DNA of 64,000 bases from Micromonospora sp. RHAY321. GTDB lineage: Bacteria; Actinomycetota; Actinomycetes; Mycobacteriales; Micromonosporaceae. Position 1 is the first letter of the stretch. The number at the start of each line of letters is the position of its first letter. Made by a program: the position numbers and the translations under genes. The stretch is from contig NZ_JAMHIW010000010.1 in NCBI RefSeq assembly GCF_023896955.1, positions 1-64,000 on the forward strand, in the 5' to 3' direction. The notes under the pieces are model-generated. The model saw nothing but the letters and a program-made list of their open reading frames with translations, was not told where the DNA came from and made no database searches. Positions 52,615 through 61,030 of this stretch are shown here, piece after piece.

Positions 52615-53427
52615 ATGACCGACACGTCACAGGAGCCCGTCCCCGCGCACAGCATGATCAAAGTGCTGGCCGCGCTCGCCGAACTCGGCGAGGCCACCGC
52701 GACGGCAGTTGCGGAGCACGCAGGGCTCGGCTATTCCACGACCACCTCGAAGCTGCGCGCCTGGGAAGGCTCCGGGCAGGTGGAGCGGGTGCGCACCGAC
52801 GACGGGCGCGCGCTGTGGCGGCTGACCGCCGCCGGCCGCGCCGCCACCGCCACGACCGGCGAATCCGGCGGGCAACGTCCTGCCGACCCCGGTGAACCCC
52901 GCCCCAGTGTTGAGCTGGGGACGCCGGACGAGCGCAGCGGCAACGGTGACTGCCCGCCGGCCGCAGCGCCCGATGATCAGCAGGCAGGGGACGGCGACCA
53001 CAACGAGCCGGCGGTGGTGGACCTCAAGCCCGTCGCGTCGCCAGCCGACGACGCCACCACGCCCACGTCCGCTGATATCGACAGCGCCGGTGAACCCTCG
53101 GCCGACCTGACCCGGGATCTGGAGCCGAACGGTGGCGAGATCGTTGAGACACCGCAGGCCGAGGCCCGACCGGCCAATGCGCGGCGCGTCGGCGGGTCGC
53201 TGCGGGGGGCGGTTCTGGACGTTCTCGAAGCCCACCCGGACCGGCAGTACAAGGTTGGCGAGCTGTGCAGGCTGGTCGACGCCGCGAACGCCGGCACGGG
53301 TGCGGCGAAGGCCAGCGCGGGAGCGGCCGCCAACGCCCTGGCCAAGCTCGTCATCGCCGGGAAGGCCGTTCAGACCGTCGAACGGCCGGCCACCTTCCAG
53401 CTCGCCCCCACCAGCGGCGGCCAGTAA
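52615..53427 (+). CDS. Two-winged-helix DNA-binding protein
   Basis: This 270-residue protein has an N-terminal winged helix (MIKVLAALAELGEATATAVAEHAGLGYSTTTSKL, about 14-75), an acidic low-complexity linker (about 80-185) and a C-terminal winged helix (RGAVLDVLEAHPDRQYKVGEL, about 195-260). The C-terminal domain resembles the N-terminal domain of the MoxR-like ATPase at 61 kb. It is probably a regulator of the element. ATG 52615 has GAAAGGA upstream. Confidence 0.65.
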   Translation: MTDTSQEPVPAHSMIKVLAALAELGEATATAVAEHAGLGYSTTTSKLRAWEGSGQVERVRTDDGRALWRLTAAGRAATATTGESGGQRPADPGEPRPSVELGTPDERSGNGDCPPAAAPDDQQAGDGDHNEPAVVDLKPVASPADDATTPTSADIDSAGEPSADLTRDLEPNGGEIVETPQAEARPANARRVGGSLRGAVLDVLEAHPDRQYKVGELCRLVDAANAGTGAAKASAGAAANALAKLVIAGKAVQTVERPATFQLAPTSGGQ

Positions 53428-53451
53428 CCGGCGACTGTCCATGTAGCCCGA

Positions 53452-53487
53452 GGGCGGGCGTTGAAGTTTGGCGCCTCACGCCCGCCC
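53452..53487. terminator. Perfect leader hairpin
   Basis: GGGCGGGCGT and ACGCCCGCCC form a ten-pair stem with a 16-base loop, 34 bases before the diguanylate cyclase start and 25 after the previous stop. Confidence 0.6.
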
Positions 53488-53521
53488 CCGGTGCTCCTTC
53501 CCGAGAAAAGGAGCGACACGA

Positions 53522-54166
53522 GTGTCTCCCATCCTGCACACGATCGTCACCACCGTCGGAGGGATCCTCGCCGGCCTCGCCCTCGCCGGTGCCCTGCTGT
53601 GGCGCCAACACCACGCCCTCGACGCGGCCCGCTACGACGCCACCCACGACGAGATCACCGGCCTGCCCAACCGGCGGCTCCTGCTCACCCGGCTGCGCGC
53701 CGCCCTCAACCATTACGGCACCTTCGGGCTGGTGCTGCTCGACCTCGACCGGTTCAAGACGGTCAACGACACCTTCGGCCACGACACCGGCAACGTCCTA
53801 CTCGCCCACGTCGGGCGACTCCTCGCGGGCCTCGACGCTCCCGTCGAGGTCGCCGCGCGGCTGTCCGGCGACGAGTTCGCGCTGCTCGTGCGCGGCGACC
53901 GCGACGACGTGGCCGCCGCGGCCCGCGCCGCCTGGCACAGCATCGGCGACGCGCCCATCCGCCTCGACAACGGCGACACCATCGACGTCCACGCGTCCGT
54001 CGGCTACACCCTCCTGCGGCTCGGCGTAAGCCCACGGCAGGTCCTCGCCGAGGCCGACCAGGCCATGTACCAGGCCAAACGCCTCGGCCTCGGCGTGTGG
54101 GGCCACAGCCCGCTCACCGGACCACCCGACTACGGGCGCAGCCGCGACCGACACCACCAGCACTGA
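53522..54166 (+). CDS. Membrane-anchored GGDEF diguanylate cyclase
   Basis: This 214-residue enzyme should make the second messenger cyclic di-GMP. One N-terminal helix (about 6-26) is followed by a GGDEF domain with HDEITGLPNRRLL, DLDRFKTVNDTFGHDTGN and the signature RLSGDEFALL (about 117), where SGDEF is an accepted active form. No sensor domain and no clear inhibitory RxxD site were seen. GTG 53522 has AAGGAG upstream; a longer frame lacks one. It is unusual cargo for a conjugative element. Confidence 0.85.
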   Translation: MSPILHTIVTTVGGILAGLALAGALLWRQHHALDAARYDATHDEITGLPNRRLLLTRLRAALNHYGTFGLVLLDLDRFKTVNDTFGHDTGNVLLAHVGRLLAGLDAPVEVAARLSGDEFALLVRGDRDDVAAAARAAWHSIGDAPIRLDNGDTIDVHASVGYTLLRLGVSPRQVLAEADQAMYQAKRLGLGVWGHSPLTGPPDYGRSRDRHHQH

Positions 54167-54190
54167 ACCCCATCCCGCTCCGCATGCACC

Positions 54191-54223
54191 AGGGACCCCG
54201 CAGCCGCCGGCTGCGGGGTCCCT
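54191..54223. terminator. Very stable perfect hairpin
   Basis: AGGGACCCCGCAGCC and GGCTGCGGGGTCCCT form a perfect 15-pair stem with a three-base loop, followed by TCCTATT. It lies 25 bases after one gene and 34 before the next. Confidence 0.75.
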
Positions 54224-54256
54224 TCCTATTCCGCCTCCACACGAAGGGAGACGACC

Positions 54257-54832
54257 GTGCTGTCCTTCCCCGCGGTCCACACTCTCGCCGGCTGCCTGCT
54301 CGCCACGAACGCTGACGCCGACGTCCTCGGCTGGGGTCGCCCCGCGACCCTGCTGCTGATCCACGACCGGCCCCTGCACGCCGGCTGTCCGGCGAAGCTG
54401 CGCGCGATGCGCAGCGTCGAGTTCCCGCTGCACCCCGACGGCCTGCTCACCGAACCCGCCGGGCTGCCCGCACTGCTGCACCGCCTCGCCACCGGCCTCG
54501 ACCACCCGCTCAGCGCCGCTATGCCATATCGGGCCACCCTCGACACCATCATCGGGCTGATCCGCGACACCGCCCCCGACGCCCGGCTCCTGGCCTGGGC
54601 CGCCCTCTACGACGACATCCTCACCGTCGCCGGCGGGCCCCGGCAGGCGCGCCGCATCGACGCCGTCGACACCGACGGCCGCGTCTACCAGCTCACCCAC
54701 CTGTGCGGCGAGGACCACCCCCTCCTCGCGGTCGACGAAACCCCCGCCGCCGCGAACACTCCCGCGACCGGGCCCGGACTGGCCGCGCTCCTCGCCGGTA
54801 CCGCCCGCCTCACCGGAAGGACCCTGCCGTGA
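54257..54832 (+). CDS. Hypothetical protein of the mobile element
   Basis: This 191-residue protein has GRPATLLLIHDRPLHAGCPAK and a Gly-rich C-terminal part (GPGLAALLAGTARLTG). No family is recognised. GTG 54257 has AAGGGAG upstream. The stop overlaps the next start as GTGA, so the two are co-translated. Confidence 0.6.
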   Translation: MLSFPAVHTLAGCLLATNADADVLGWGRPATLLLIHDRPLHAGCPAKLRAMRSVEFPLHPDGLLTEPAGLPALLHRLATGLDHPLSAAMPYRATLDTIIGLIRDTAPDARLLAWAALYDDILTVAGGPRQARRIDAVDTDGRVYQLTHLCGEDHPLLAVDETPAAANTPATGPGLAALLAGTARLTGRTLP

Positions 54833-55887
54833 CCCGCTTCGAGCCGTGGCGCAACAGCGAACAGCAGGAGCCGATCTTCGAGGTGTCCACCCCGGACGGG
54901 GCATCCATCCACTGCCGGATCTGCGGAGCCGTCAACGAGGTCTTCCAGGACGAGACGCCGTCCATGGCCGGCTACGGCCAGGACAGCTACGCCCGATGCC
55001 CCCGCTGCGGATCCGTGGAAACCAGCGACCCGATCTTCGGGTGGCGCGCCAAGCCCGCAGCATGGCCGCAGCCGGCGAGCACGCAAGCGGACATGGACGC
55101 ACCGGCCGCCGTGAGCGGCCAGCGGGACGGCACCCGCGGCCCGGCGAAGGCCCCGTGTGGGACCTGCCCCTACCGCCGCGACGTGCCCTCCGGCGTGTGG
55201 GACGCCTCCGAGTACGCCAAGCTGCCCGCCTACGATGCGCCCACGGCACTGCAACCGGGCGGGCTGTTCCTGTGCCACCAGGCCGACGGGCGGGTGTGCG
55301 CGGGCTGGGCCGGCTGCCACGACACCGACAACCTCCTCGCCCTGCGGCTGGCCGCCCTGCACGGCATGGACCCGGACGAGGTCGCGGCGACTCGCGCCTA
55401 CGTCTCCCCCGTGCCGCTGTTCGGCTCCGGTACGGAGGCCGCCGAGCACGGCATGGCCGGCATCGACGACCCGGACCCGAAGGCCAGGCGGGCGATCCAC
55501 CGCCTGCACCCGAAGATCTCCGCACGGCGGTTGCCCGCCGTCGTGCGGGAGCTGCCTGTCCCGCCGGCACCGGCCGACGGGGACTGCCTCACCTGGGCGC
55601 CCGCCACCGCCGAACGGCTGCAGCAGCTCGGCTATCCCGCGCAGGTGGTCGACGTGGCCGGCTGGGCCGACGAACAGGCCGGCGTCGTCGCCTTCATCCA
55701 TCGCACGGTCCTGCTCGCCGAACCCGGTGGCGACCCCACCGGCTGGCAGATCGTCGACGTGACCGCCCGGCAGTTCGACCCCACCCTGCCCGCCCGCTGG
55801 CTCACCAGCTGGCACGACTACCTGACCGCCCTGGCTGAATCGACCGGCGTCCAGCGGGTCACCCGGTGGCCCCAGCAGTCCACCTGA
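54829..55887 (+). CDS. DUF6283-containing cysteine-rich protein
   Basis: This 352-residue protein begins with a zinc-ribbon-like pair (CRIC and CPRC) and then carries APCGTCPYRRDVPSGVWDASEYAKLPAYD, the DUF6283 signature, with FLCHQADGRVCAGWAGC after it. The function is unknown; the cysteines suggest metal or cluster binding. The C-terminal 90 residues form a second domain. GTG 54829 overlaps the upstream stop, and GGAAGG precedes it. Confidence 0.7.
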   Translation: MTRFEPWRNSEQQEPIFEVSTPDGASIHCRICGAVNEVFQDETPSMAGYGQDSYARCPRCGSVETSDPIFGWRAKPAAWPQPASTQADMDAPAAVSGQRDGTRGPAKAPCGTCPYRRDVPSGVWDASEYAKLPAYDAPTALQPGGLFLCHQADGRVCAGWAGCHDTDNLLALRLAALHGMDPDEVAATRAYVSPVPLFGSGTEAAEHGMAGIDDPDPKARRAIHRLHPKISARRLPAVVRELPVPPAPADGDCLTWAPATAERLQQLGYPAQVVDVAGWADEQAGVVAFIHRTVLLAEPGGDPTGWQIVDVTARQFDPTLPARWLTSWHDYLTALAESTGVQRVTRWPQQST

Positions 55888-55971
55888 CCTAACCCGACCC
55901 GCGCCGACCAGGTGCCCCGGCTACCGGCCCGGGCGGCCTACAGCAAACAGCCGCTCTACCGGCCCTCATCC

Positions 55972-56011
55972 GCGCAAGGCCACGCAGCCGCCGCGCTGCG
56001 TGGCCTTGCGC
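55972..56011. terminator. Perfect 17-pair hairpin
   Basis: GCGCAAGGCCACGCAGC and GCTGCGTGGCCTTGCGC form a perfect 17-pair stem with a six-base loop. It lies in a 230-base gap; no gene is seen around it. Confidence 0.7.
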
Positions 56012-56117
56012 GCAGTGCCCGACCCGGCCCGCCCATCCCCACCGCGTGCTCGCCGCGGCCCCGGATGTGGCCCGCGTCCGCCTCGTCCTGCCGTGAACAC
56101 TGTCGAAGGAGTTGCTC

Positions 56118-56660
56118 GTGAGCAGCCGCTGCTACGTCGGCACCGCCGACCCCCACCAGCCACACCTCGCGCACGCCCGGTTCGTGCTCTTCGACGGCTA
56201 TCCCGCCGCCGTCATCCCCGCGCTCGCCGGCATCTGGGCGGGCCACGCCCGCCGCGACACCCACGTTCTCGTCGCCGCGGTCCTCGCCCACGACTGGGAG
56301 TACCTCGACCCGACGATCACCGGCGCCGCCACGTCCGGGTTCGCGGGGCAGCACCCGGTTGCCGGGGTCGGCATGACCCTGGCCGCCACGTCGCCGGACG
56401 GCACGGTCGAGGCGCCGGAACCGGTCAGCGTCTTCCCGCTGTCGCAGGCCGCGCACCTCGACGCGGCATGGATCTACCTCATCGACCCCGCCGCCGACGC
56501 GATCGCCGTGCACACCGACGACGGCGAACCTGCCGCCCGCTACCACCTCGACGCCTGCGCCGCCCCGAAGCCCTCCGCCCCGTACCGGGCAGAAGGCGCC
56601 ATCGCGCACCCCTGGGCCGCACATCATTGCTGCGTCCCCACGCCGGGGGTGCCCCGATGA
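56118..56660 (+). CDS. Hypothetical protein of the mobile element
   Basis: This 180-residue protein contains GFAGQHPVAGVGMTLAATSP and AAHLDAAWIYLIDPAADAIAVH. No family is recognised. GTG 56118 has GAAGGAG six bases upstream. Its stop overlaps the start of the wall hydrolase as ATGA. Confidence 0.6.
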   Translation: MSSRCYVGTADPHQPHLAHARFVLFDGYPAAVIPALAGIWAGHARRDTHVLVAAVLAHDWEYLDPTITGAATSGFAGQHPVAGVGMTLAATSPDGTVEAPEPVSVFPLSQAAHLDAAWIYLIDPAADAIAVHTDDGEPAARYHLDACAAPKPSAPYRAEGAIAHPWAAHHCCVPTPGVPR

Positions 56661-57763
56661 GCGCGCGTGCCCTCGGCGCCATCAGCGCGGGCGTGGTCGC
56701 CCTGCTCGTGCTGTGCGCCGCCGGCGTCGGCGCCTTGTTCACCGGCGGCGGCACCGCCTCCGCCGGCTGCTACAGCGCCGTCGGCCCCGACGGACAGCCG
56801 CTACTGCCCAGCATCAGCGTGTCCCCACCAGCTAACGGCGTCGGCGGGTGGAGCAGCGAGCAGGTCGGCAACGCCACCACCATCGTCGCCGTCGGCGCCG
56901 AGCGCGCGGTCCCGCCCCGCGGTTGGGTCATCGCCCTGTCCACCGCCAGGCAGGAGTCCACCCTGCGGAACCTGCCCGGCGGGGACCGGGACTCGGTCGG
57001 GCTGTTCCAGCAGCGCCCATCCCAGGGTTGGGGCACACCCGCCCAGCTCCAGGATCCCCGCTTCGCCGCCGGGAAGTTCTACACCACGCTGCTCACGGTC
57101 GACGGCTGGCAGGCCATGCCGTTGACCGAGGCCGCGCAGGCGGTGCAGCGCTCCGCCTTTCCCGGCGCCTACGCCAAGTGGGAAGACGACGCGATCGCCA
57201 TGGTCCGCCTGCTGACCGGCGGCGGCGCAGCCGGCCCGATCGCAGGCGATCTGGAGCAGGCGATGAGCAACCCGCTGTGCCTGGTCGACGGCGGTGACGG
57301 CCAGTTCGGCGGCGAACCGGTCTCCCTGCCATCCGGGTTCTCCCTGCCGGCGGGCACGCCGCTGCCGGTGGTCACCGCGATCGGCTGGGCCCTGGCCCAG
57401 CTCGGCACCCCCTACACCTTCGGCGGGGACTGCACCGCCGCGCACTCCGGCGTCCCCGCGCGGCAGTGCGACTGCTCGTCGCTGCTGCAGCAGGCCTACC
57501 GGGCCGCCGGCATCCCCATTGCCCGCACCACCAGCGAACAGGTCCACGCCGGAGCGCCGGTCACCGACCACCGCGACCTGCGGCCGGGAGACCTGATGTT
57601 CATCGCCGGCAGCCGTGGCAGCGCCAGCCGCCCCGGGCACGTCGGCATGTACCTCGGACAGGGCCTTCTGATTCAGGCGCCGCACACCGGCGACGTCGTG
57701 AAGATCAGCAAGCTCGCGGCGTGGAGCCGCCAACTCGCCGCCGTCCGCCGCATCGTCGACTAG
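56657..57763 (+). CDS. Two-domain wall hydrolase for conjugation (lysozyme-like plus NlpC/P60)
   Basis: This 368-residue secreted protein probably opens the wall for the transfer channel (VirB1/TrwN role). One signal helix precedes a lysozyme-like domain with ARQESTLRNL (Glu about 98) and DSVGLFQQRPSQGWG, then an NlpC/P60 domain with CDCSSLLQQAY (Cys about 272) and PGHVGMYLG (His about 327). It is SSL where most have SGL. The lysozyme part matches the separate gene at 25715-26605. ATG 56657 overlaps the previous stop. Confidence 0.88.
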   Translation: MSARALGAISAGVVALLVLCAAGVGALFTGGGTASAGCYSAVGPDGQPLLPSISVSPPANGVGGWSSEQVGNATTIVAVGAERAVPPRGWVIALSTARQESTLRNLPGGDRDSVGLFQQRPSQGWGTPAQLQDPRFAAGKFYTTLLTVDGWQAMPLTEAAQAVQRSAFPGAYAKWEDDAIAMVRLLTGGGAAGPIAGDLEQAMSNPLCLVDGGDGQFGGEPVSLPSGFSLPAGTPLPVVTAIGWALAQLGTPYTFGGDCTAAHSGVPARQCDCSSLLQQAYRAAGIPIARTTSEQVHAGAPVTDHRDLRPGDLMFIAGSRGSASRPGHVGMYLGQGLLIQAPHTGDVVKISKLAAWSRQLAAVRRIVD

Positions 57764-57829
57764 CCCATGCTGCACTCGCGCTAAGGCGGGTCCTCACGAC
57801 TCGGCTAAGCGTGGGCATAGGCCTTCAGT

Positions 57830-58903
57830 TTAATCGAGCCGAAGTTCGGACCTAACCCGCTGCAGGTAGGTGTACGGCGAGGTGGGAGCGTCACTGCCGC
57901 GGATTGGGGTTGTGGCGATGTTTACGGCAGCACCGGCGACAGTGGTAGCTAATGCGATCTGGGAAATCGCCTCGGCGTCAACATCGGCACCGAGGCTGGC
58001 CCCGAGACCTGCTGCCGTGCCACTGCTGATGATCGCCACGCAGACCGCGACGGACCGCGTCAACCATCGGCGTCTCGTCGCCCGGGCTGCGGAGCGCAGG
58101 TTGTCGAGTGCCTCCGTCAACTGTTGCTCAGCTTCACGGACAATGTCCTCTGGATGTTCCCACCGCTGCGCCAGATCGTGCAGCAGCTTCTCCACCGCCA
58201 TGAGGAGCCGCTCACGCTCTGGCTTGTAACGCTCCCGGAATCGCAGCACGTCGGAGAGGAGGACGTCCTCGGCCGGAACCGGAAGGAGCCGACCGATTTC
58301 GACCCGCCAGCAGGCTTCGGTTCGACTTAGATGAGCGACGTGGCCTGCGTGGGAAGTCATCCCTGACAGCGGCCGATGGCCCAGCCAGTAGGCGGGCTCC
58401 TTATCGGTGAACGGCCGTAGCGCCGAGCTAGCGGTATGCCCGACGATGGCGTTTTGTTCAGCGGCCACTCGCCGGGCGATGATCGATAGCATCACCAACT
58501 GCACTCGAGGATTCATCACCCATACCTCCGGCCCCCGCCGGTCAGGCAAGACGAGCCCCATACCTTGGAGCAGGTCCAAGCAGTTGCTGTCCGCCTTCGC
58601 CGCGTAGAAGCCCGAACCTGGATATGCCACGCGGTCTAGAGGCGGAAGGAGATCATCGAGCGGAATCTGCTCCAACGCGGCGACCAGCTCAACGTCCATG
58701 TCAATCATCCGAGCTGGGTCGTAAATCAGGCCAGCCTCGATTGGCTCGTACAGTCCGGCGTCCGCTACCTCCCGCATCCGGTCGTCGAGTAGTACTGCAT
58801 AGTTCGGCGGCACAACAGTCGCGATCCTGTCCCAATAGAGCAGTGCGTGATATAGCCCGGCGTTCGATGGGTTGATGTCGGGATAGTAAAGCATTCCTGG
58901 CAT
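57830..58903 (-). CDS. DUF6236-family protein, cargo on the opposite strand
   Basis: This protein of about 357 residues starts PGMLYYPDINPSNAGLYHALLYWDRI, matching DUF6236, a family of unknown function. Two C-terminal hydrophobic segments (SVAVCVAIISSGTAAGLGAS and a later one) suggest membrane association. Codons are visibly richer in A and T than in its neighbours, and it runs against all of them, so it looks like a later insertion. ATG 58903 has GGGAGG four bases upstream; other nearby starts are possible. A defence role is only a guess. Confidence 0.7.
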   Translation of the reverse strand: MPGMLYYPDINPSNAGLYHALLYWDRIATVVPPNYAVLLDDRMREVADAGLYEPIEAGLIYDPARMIDMDVELVAALEQIPLDDLLPPLDRVAYPGSGFYAAKADSNCLDLLQGMGLVLPDRRGPEVWVMNPRVQLVMLSIIARRVAAEQNAIVGHTASSALRPFTDKEPAYWLGHRPLSGMTSHAGHVAHLSRTEACWRVEIGRLLPVPAEDVLLSDVLRFRERYKPERERLLMAVEKLLHDLAQRWEHPEDIVREAEQQLTEALDNLRSAARATRRRWLTRSVAVCVAIISSGTAAGLGASLGADVDAEAISQIALATTVAGAAVNIATTPIRGSDAPTSPYTYLQRVRSELRLD

Positions 58904-59313
58904 CACGCCTCCCGCCAATCCTCTTCAAACCGCTCAATATACCACTGCCCCAATTAGACCAAGGCTGCCTTCTCAGCCCGCGTCCCTTCGTCTACAAGGG
59001 TCATTATGGCAGCCGGTGTCACCCGCTGCCGCGACTGGCTTCGAGACAGGCCACTACCTCACCCCAACTGGGCGTAACGCGTATCGACTGAACGCCTCCA
59101 CTGACGATACGCATCGCTGACCTTTCGCAAATTTGGCACCTATCCGCCAATGAACGCGAGCAGAGGATGCCGGGACTGCTCGCATGGCCAGCCCCAGCCT
59201 CTTCCGCCCAGTCACCAGAAGCGCCCCAGCAACACATGCGCCGCAGCCACACCGTCGGCTGCTGCTGGGCGCTCTGTGCGTCCACGTACGACCCACATCG
59301 AAACGGAGACACA
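58904..59313. other. Gap between DUF6236 and DUF4314 genes
   Basis: About 410 bases without a supported gene. It is less G+C-rich than its surroundings in the left half and may mark the edge of the inserted cargo. No repeat flanking the cargo was found. Confidence 0.45.
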
Positions 59314-60411
59314 ATGACCTATCAGCCAGGCGAGCGCGTGGCGCTCGTGCACACCACCGACCCGCACACCCAGCTGCGGCCCGGTGACCAAGGCACCGTC
59401 CGCCGCTACGACCCCGACCGGCGGATCGTCGACGTCGACTGGGACAGCGGCTCCCGGCTGGCGATGATCCTCGACACCGGTGACCGCATCCGCCGCATCG
59501 CCGGACAAGACGTGACGGACGCTGACTGGCAGCGGGTGCTCGACGCGCTGCGCGCCGCGGGCACCGCCCCCGGACGAGAATCGGCGCAGTGGTGGGCCCA
59601 GGACGTTCTCGGTGGCCGCGCCCGCGGCAGCGTCGCCGCGACCGCACGGCAGGTCCTGACCGCGGTCGACGACGGCGATCCCGCAGTGCTCGACGGCCTT
59701 CCCGCGGCCGACCGATACTTTCTCACCGAGGACCGGGACCGGTATGCCGAGGCGGCCCCGGACGGAGCGCCGGCGTGGGACGGCCTGACCACGGCCCGCT
59801 GCGACCAGACACGGTGGGCGTGGTGCGACGGCTTCGACGCCGCGGTCACCGACGAGGTCGCCCGGCAGTGCCGGGTGCTGTTGAACCCCACCGGGGACGA
59901 CCGCGACCTGAGCCACCTGCACCCGAAGCAGGTGCGCATCGGTGAGCCCGGGGTGTTCGCCGGTGACTGGGCGTGGACGCCGAACAGCGATGGCGAGGTG
60001 CGGATCCCGGTGGGGTTCGTCGGGACGCTGGTCGACACCTGGAATGGGTGGGCGGTGTTCACCTGCACCCGGCAGGTGGCCGAGGCGATCGTCGCCGAGC
60101 AGCAGGCCGCGCGCGACCGGTACCGGCAGCACCTCGCCGACCAAGGCGTCACCGGCAGCGACCTGGACGATCTCGTGGACGAGTCGATGGCCCGGATGCG
60201 CTTCGACGGTGACGTCATCGACGTCGACGAAAGCCGGGTGCACTACGACCCGGAGGCGGTGCAGCGGATCGCTCCGAACGCGGACGGCGAGTACATCGTC
60301 ATGGGCTGGGCGTGGACGTGGATCCCGGTGCACCCCTACGACTGCGACCACCTTGTCGGCGACATTCCCGCCCCCGGCGAGCAGCCGAGCTCTGCGCTCG
60401 GCGCCCCGTGA
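59314..60411 (+). CDS. DUF4314-containing protein
   Basis: This 365-residue protein has an N-terminal DUF4314 domain (GERVALVHTTDPHTQLRPGD and VDVDWDSGSRLAMI), a small beta-barrel-like fold common in actinobacterial plasmids. The rest has WDGLTTARCDQTRWAWCDGFD and an acidic C-terminal part (DDLVDESMARMRFDGDVIDV). Function unknown. ATG 59314 has ACGGAGA upstream; the longer frame from 59167 is rejected. Confidence 0.65.
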   Translation: MTYQPGERVALVHTTDPHTQLRPGDQGTVRRYDPDRRIVDVDWDSGSRLAMILDTGDRIRRIAGQDVTDADWQRVLDALRAAGTAPGRESAQWWAQDVLGGRARGSVAATARQVLTAVDDGDPAVLDGLPAADRYFLTEDRDRYAEAAPDGAPAWDGLTTARCDQTRWAWCDGFDAAVTDEVARQCRVLLNPTGDDRDLSHLHPKQVRIGEPGVFAGDWAWTPNSDGEVRIPVGFVGTLVDTWNGWAVFTCTRQVAEAIVAEQQAARDRYRQHLADQGVTGSDLDDLVDESMARMRFDGDVIDVDESRVHYDPEAVQRIAPNADGEYIVMGWAWTWIPVHPYDCDHLVGDIPAPGEQPSSALGAP

Positions 60412-60459
60412 CCCCGCCACCAGTCATGGCAATCCCACGACCACGATCGGAGCAACGCG

Positions 60460-60762
60460 ATGCGCGACGACGTTGACGACGAGTTCAGCGGCTACGCCCA
60501 CGAGGAGATCCTGCAAGCCCTGGTGCTCCAGTTGCTCACCAGCGACGAGCTGGACCGGCTCTGCGACGACGCCGGCCTGCCCCAGCTCACCGCCGGCGAT
60601 GGCCAGCCGGTGCACATCATCTCGGCCCGTACCTACCGGGACGCCCAGGTTCTGACCCTCGACCGCGGTGTGTGGCTGGAGCTGTCCGACGGCAGCGTGT
60701 TCGGCCTGACCGTGCAGGTCTCCCGACGGCCAACCACTGAGGTCACCCTCCGCCGCCGATAA
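60460..60762 (+). CDS. Hypothetical small protein
   Basis: This 100-residue protein (MRDDVDDEFSGYAHEEILQA) is acidic at the N-terminus and has a beta-like C-terminal half. No family is recognised. ATG 60460 has CGGAGC upstream, and it lies 48 bases after the previous stop, probably in the same transcript. Confidence 0.6.
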   Translation: MRDDVDDEFSGYAHEEILQALVLQLLTSDELDRLCDDAGLPQLTAGDGQPVHIISARTYRDAQVLTLDRGVWLELSDGSVFGLTVQVSRRPTTEVTLRRR

Positions 60763-60975
60763 CGCCGGTTCGCGTACCAGTTGCCCGGCTCGACTTGACC
60801 GATGCGGTGCCAGGTGCGTTCATCGTCGTCGCCCACCGCCGGGTGTGCGCCGGCATCCGCCTACCGGCAGCCCTCCGGGTTGCCCCCTTTTGAGCAGCTC
60901 ACGAGGTTGCTGGCCGTCCCTGCCAGGGGATCGGCCCGCCAATTCCCATCTCCGCCGCGCGGACACCGCACCACC
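60763..60975. other. Gap with no gene
   Basis: About 210 bases before the hairpin that precedes the MoxR-like gene. Nothing recognised. Confidence 0.4.
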
Positions 60976-61005
60976 GCCCGCGCACCCGGAGACGGGTGCG
61001 CGGGC
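60976..61005. terminator. Perfect leader hairpin
   Basis: GCCCGCGCACCC and GGGTGCGCGGGC form a perfect 12-pair stem with a six-base loop, 25 bases before the MoxR-like start. Confidence 0.6.
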
Positions 61006-61030
61006 CCCACCCCTACGACAGGAGACCAGC

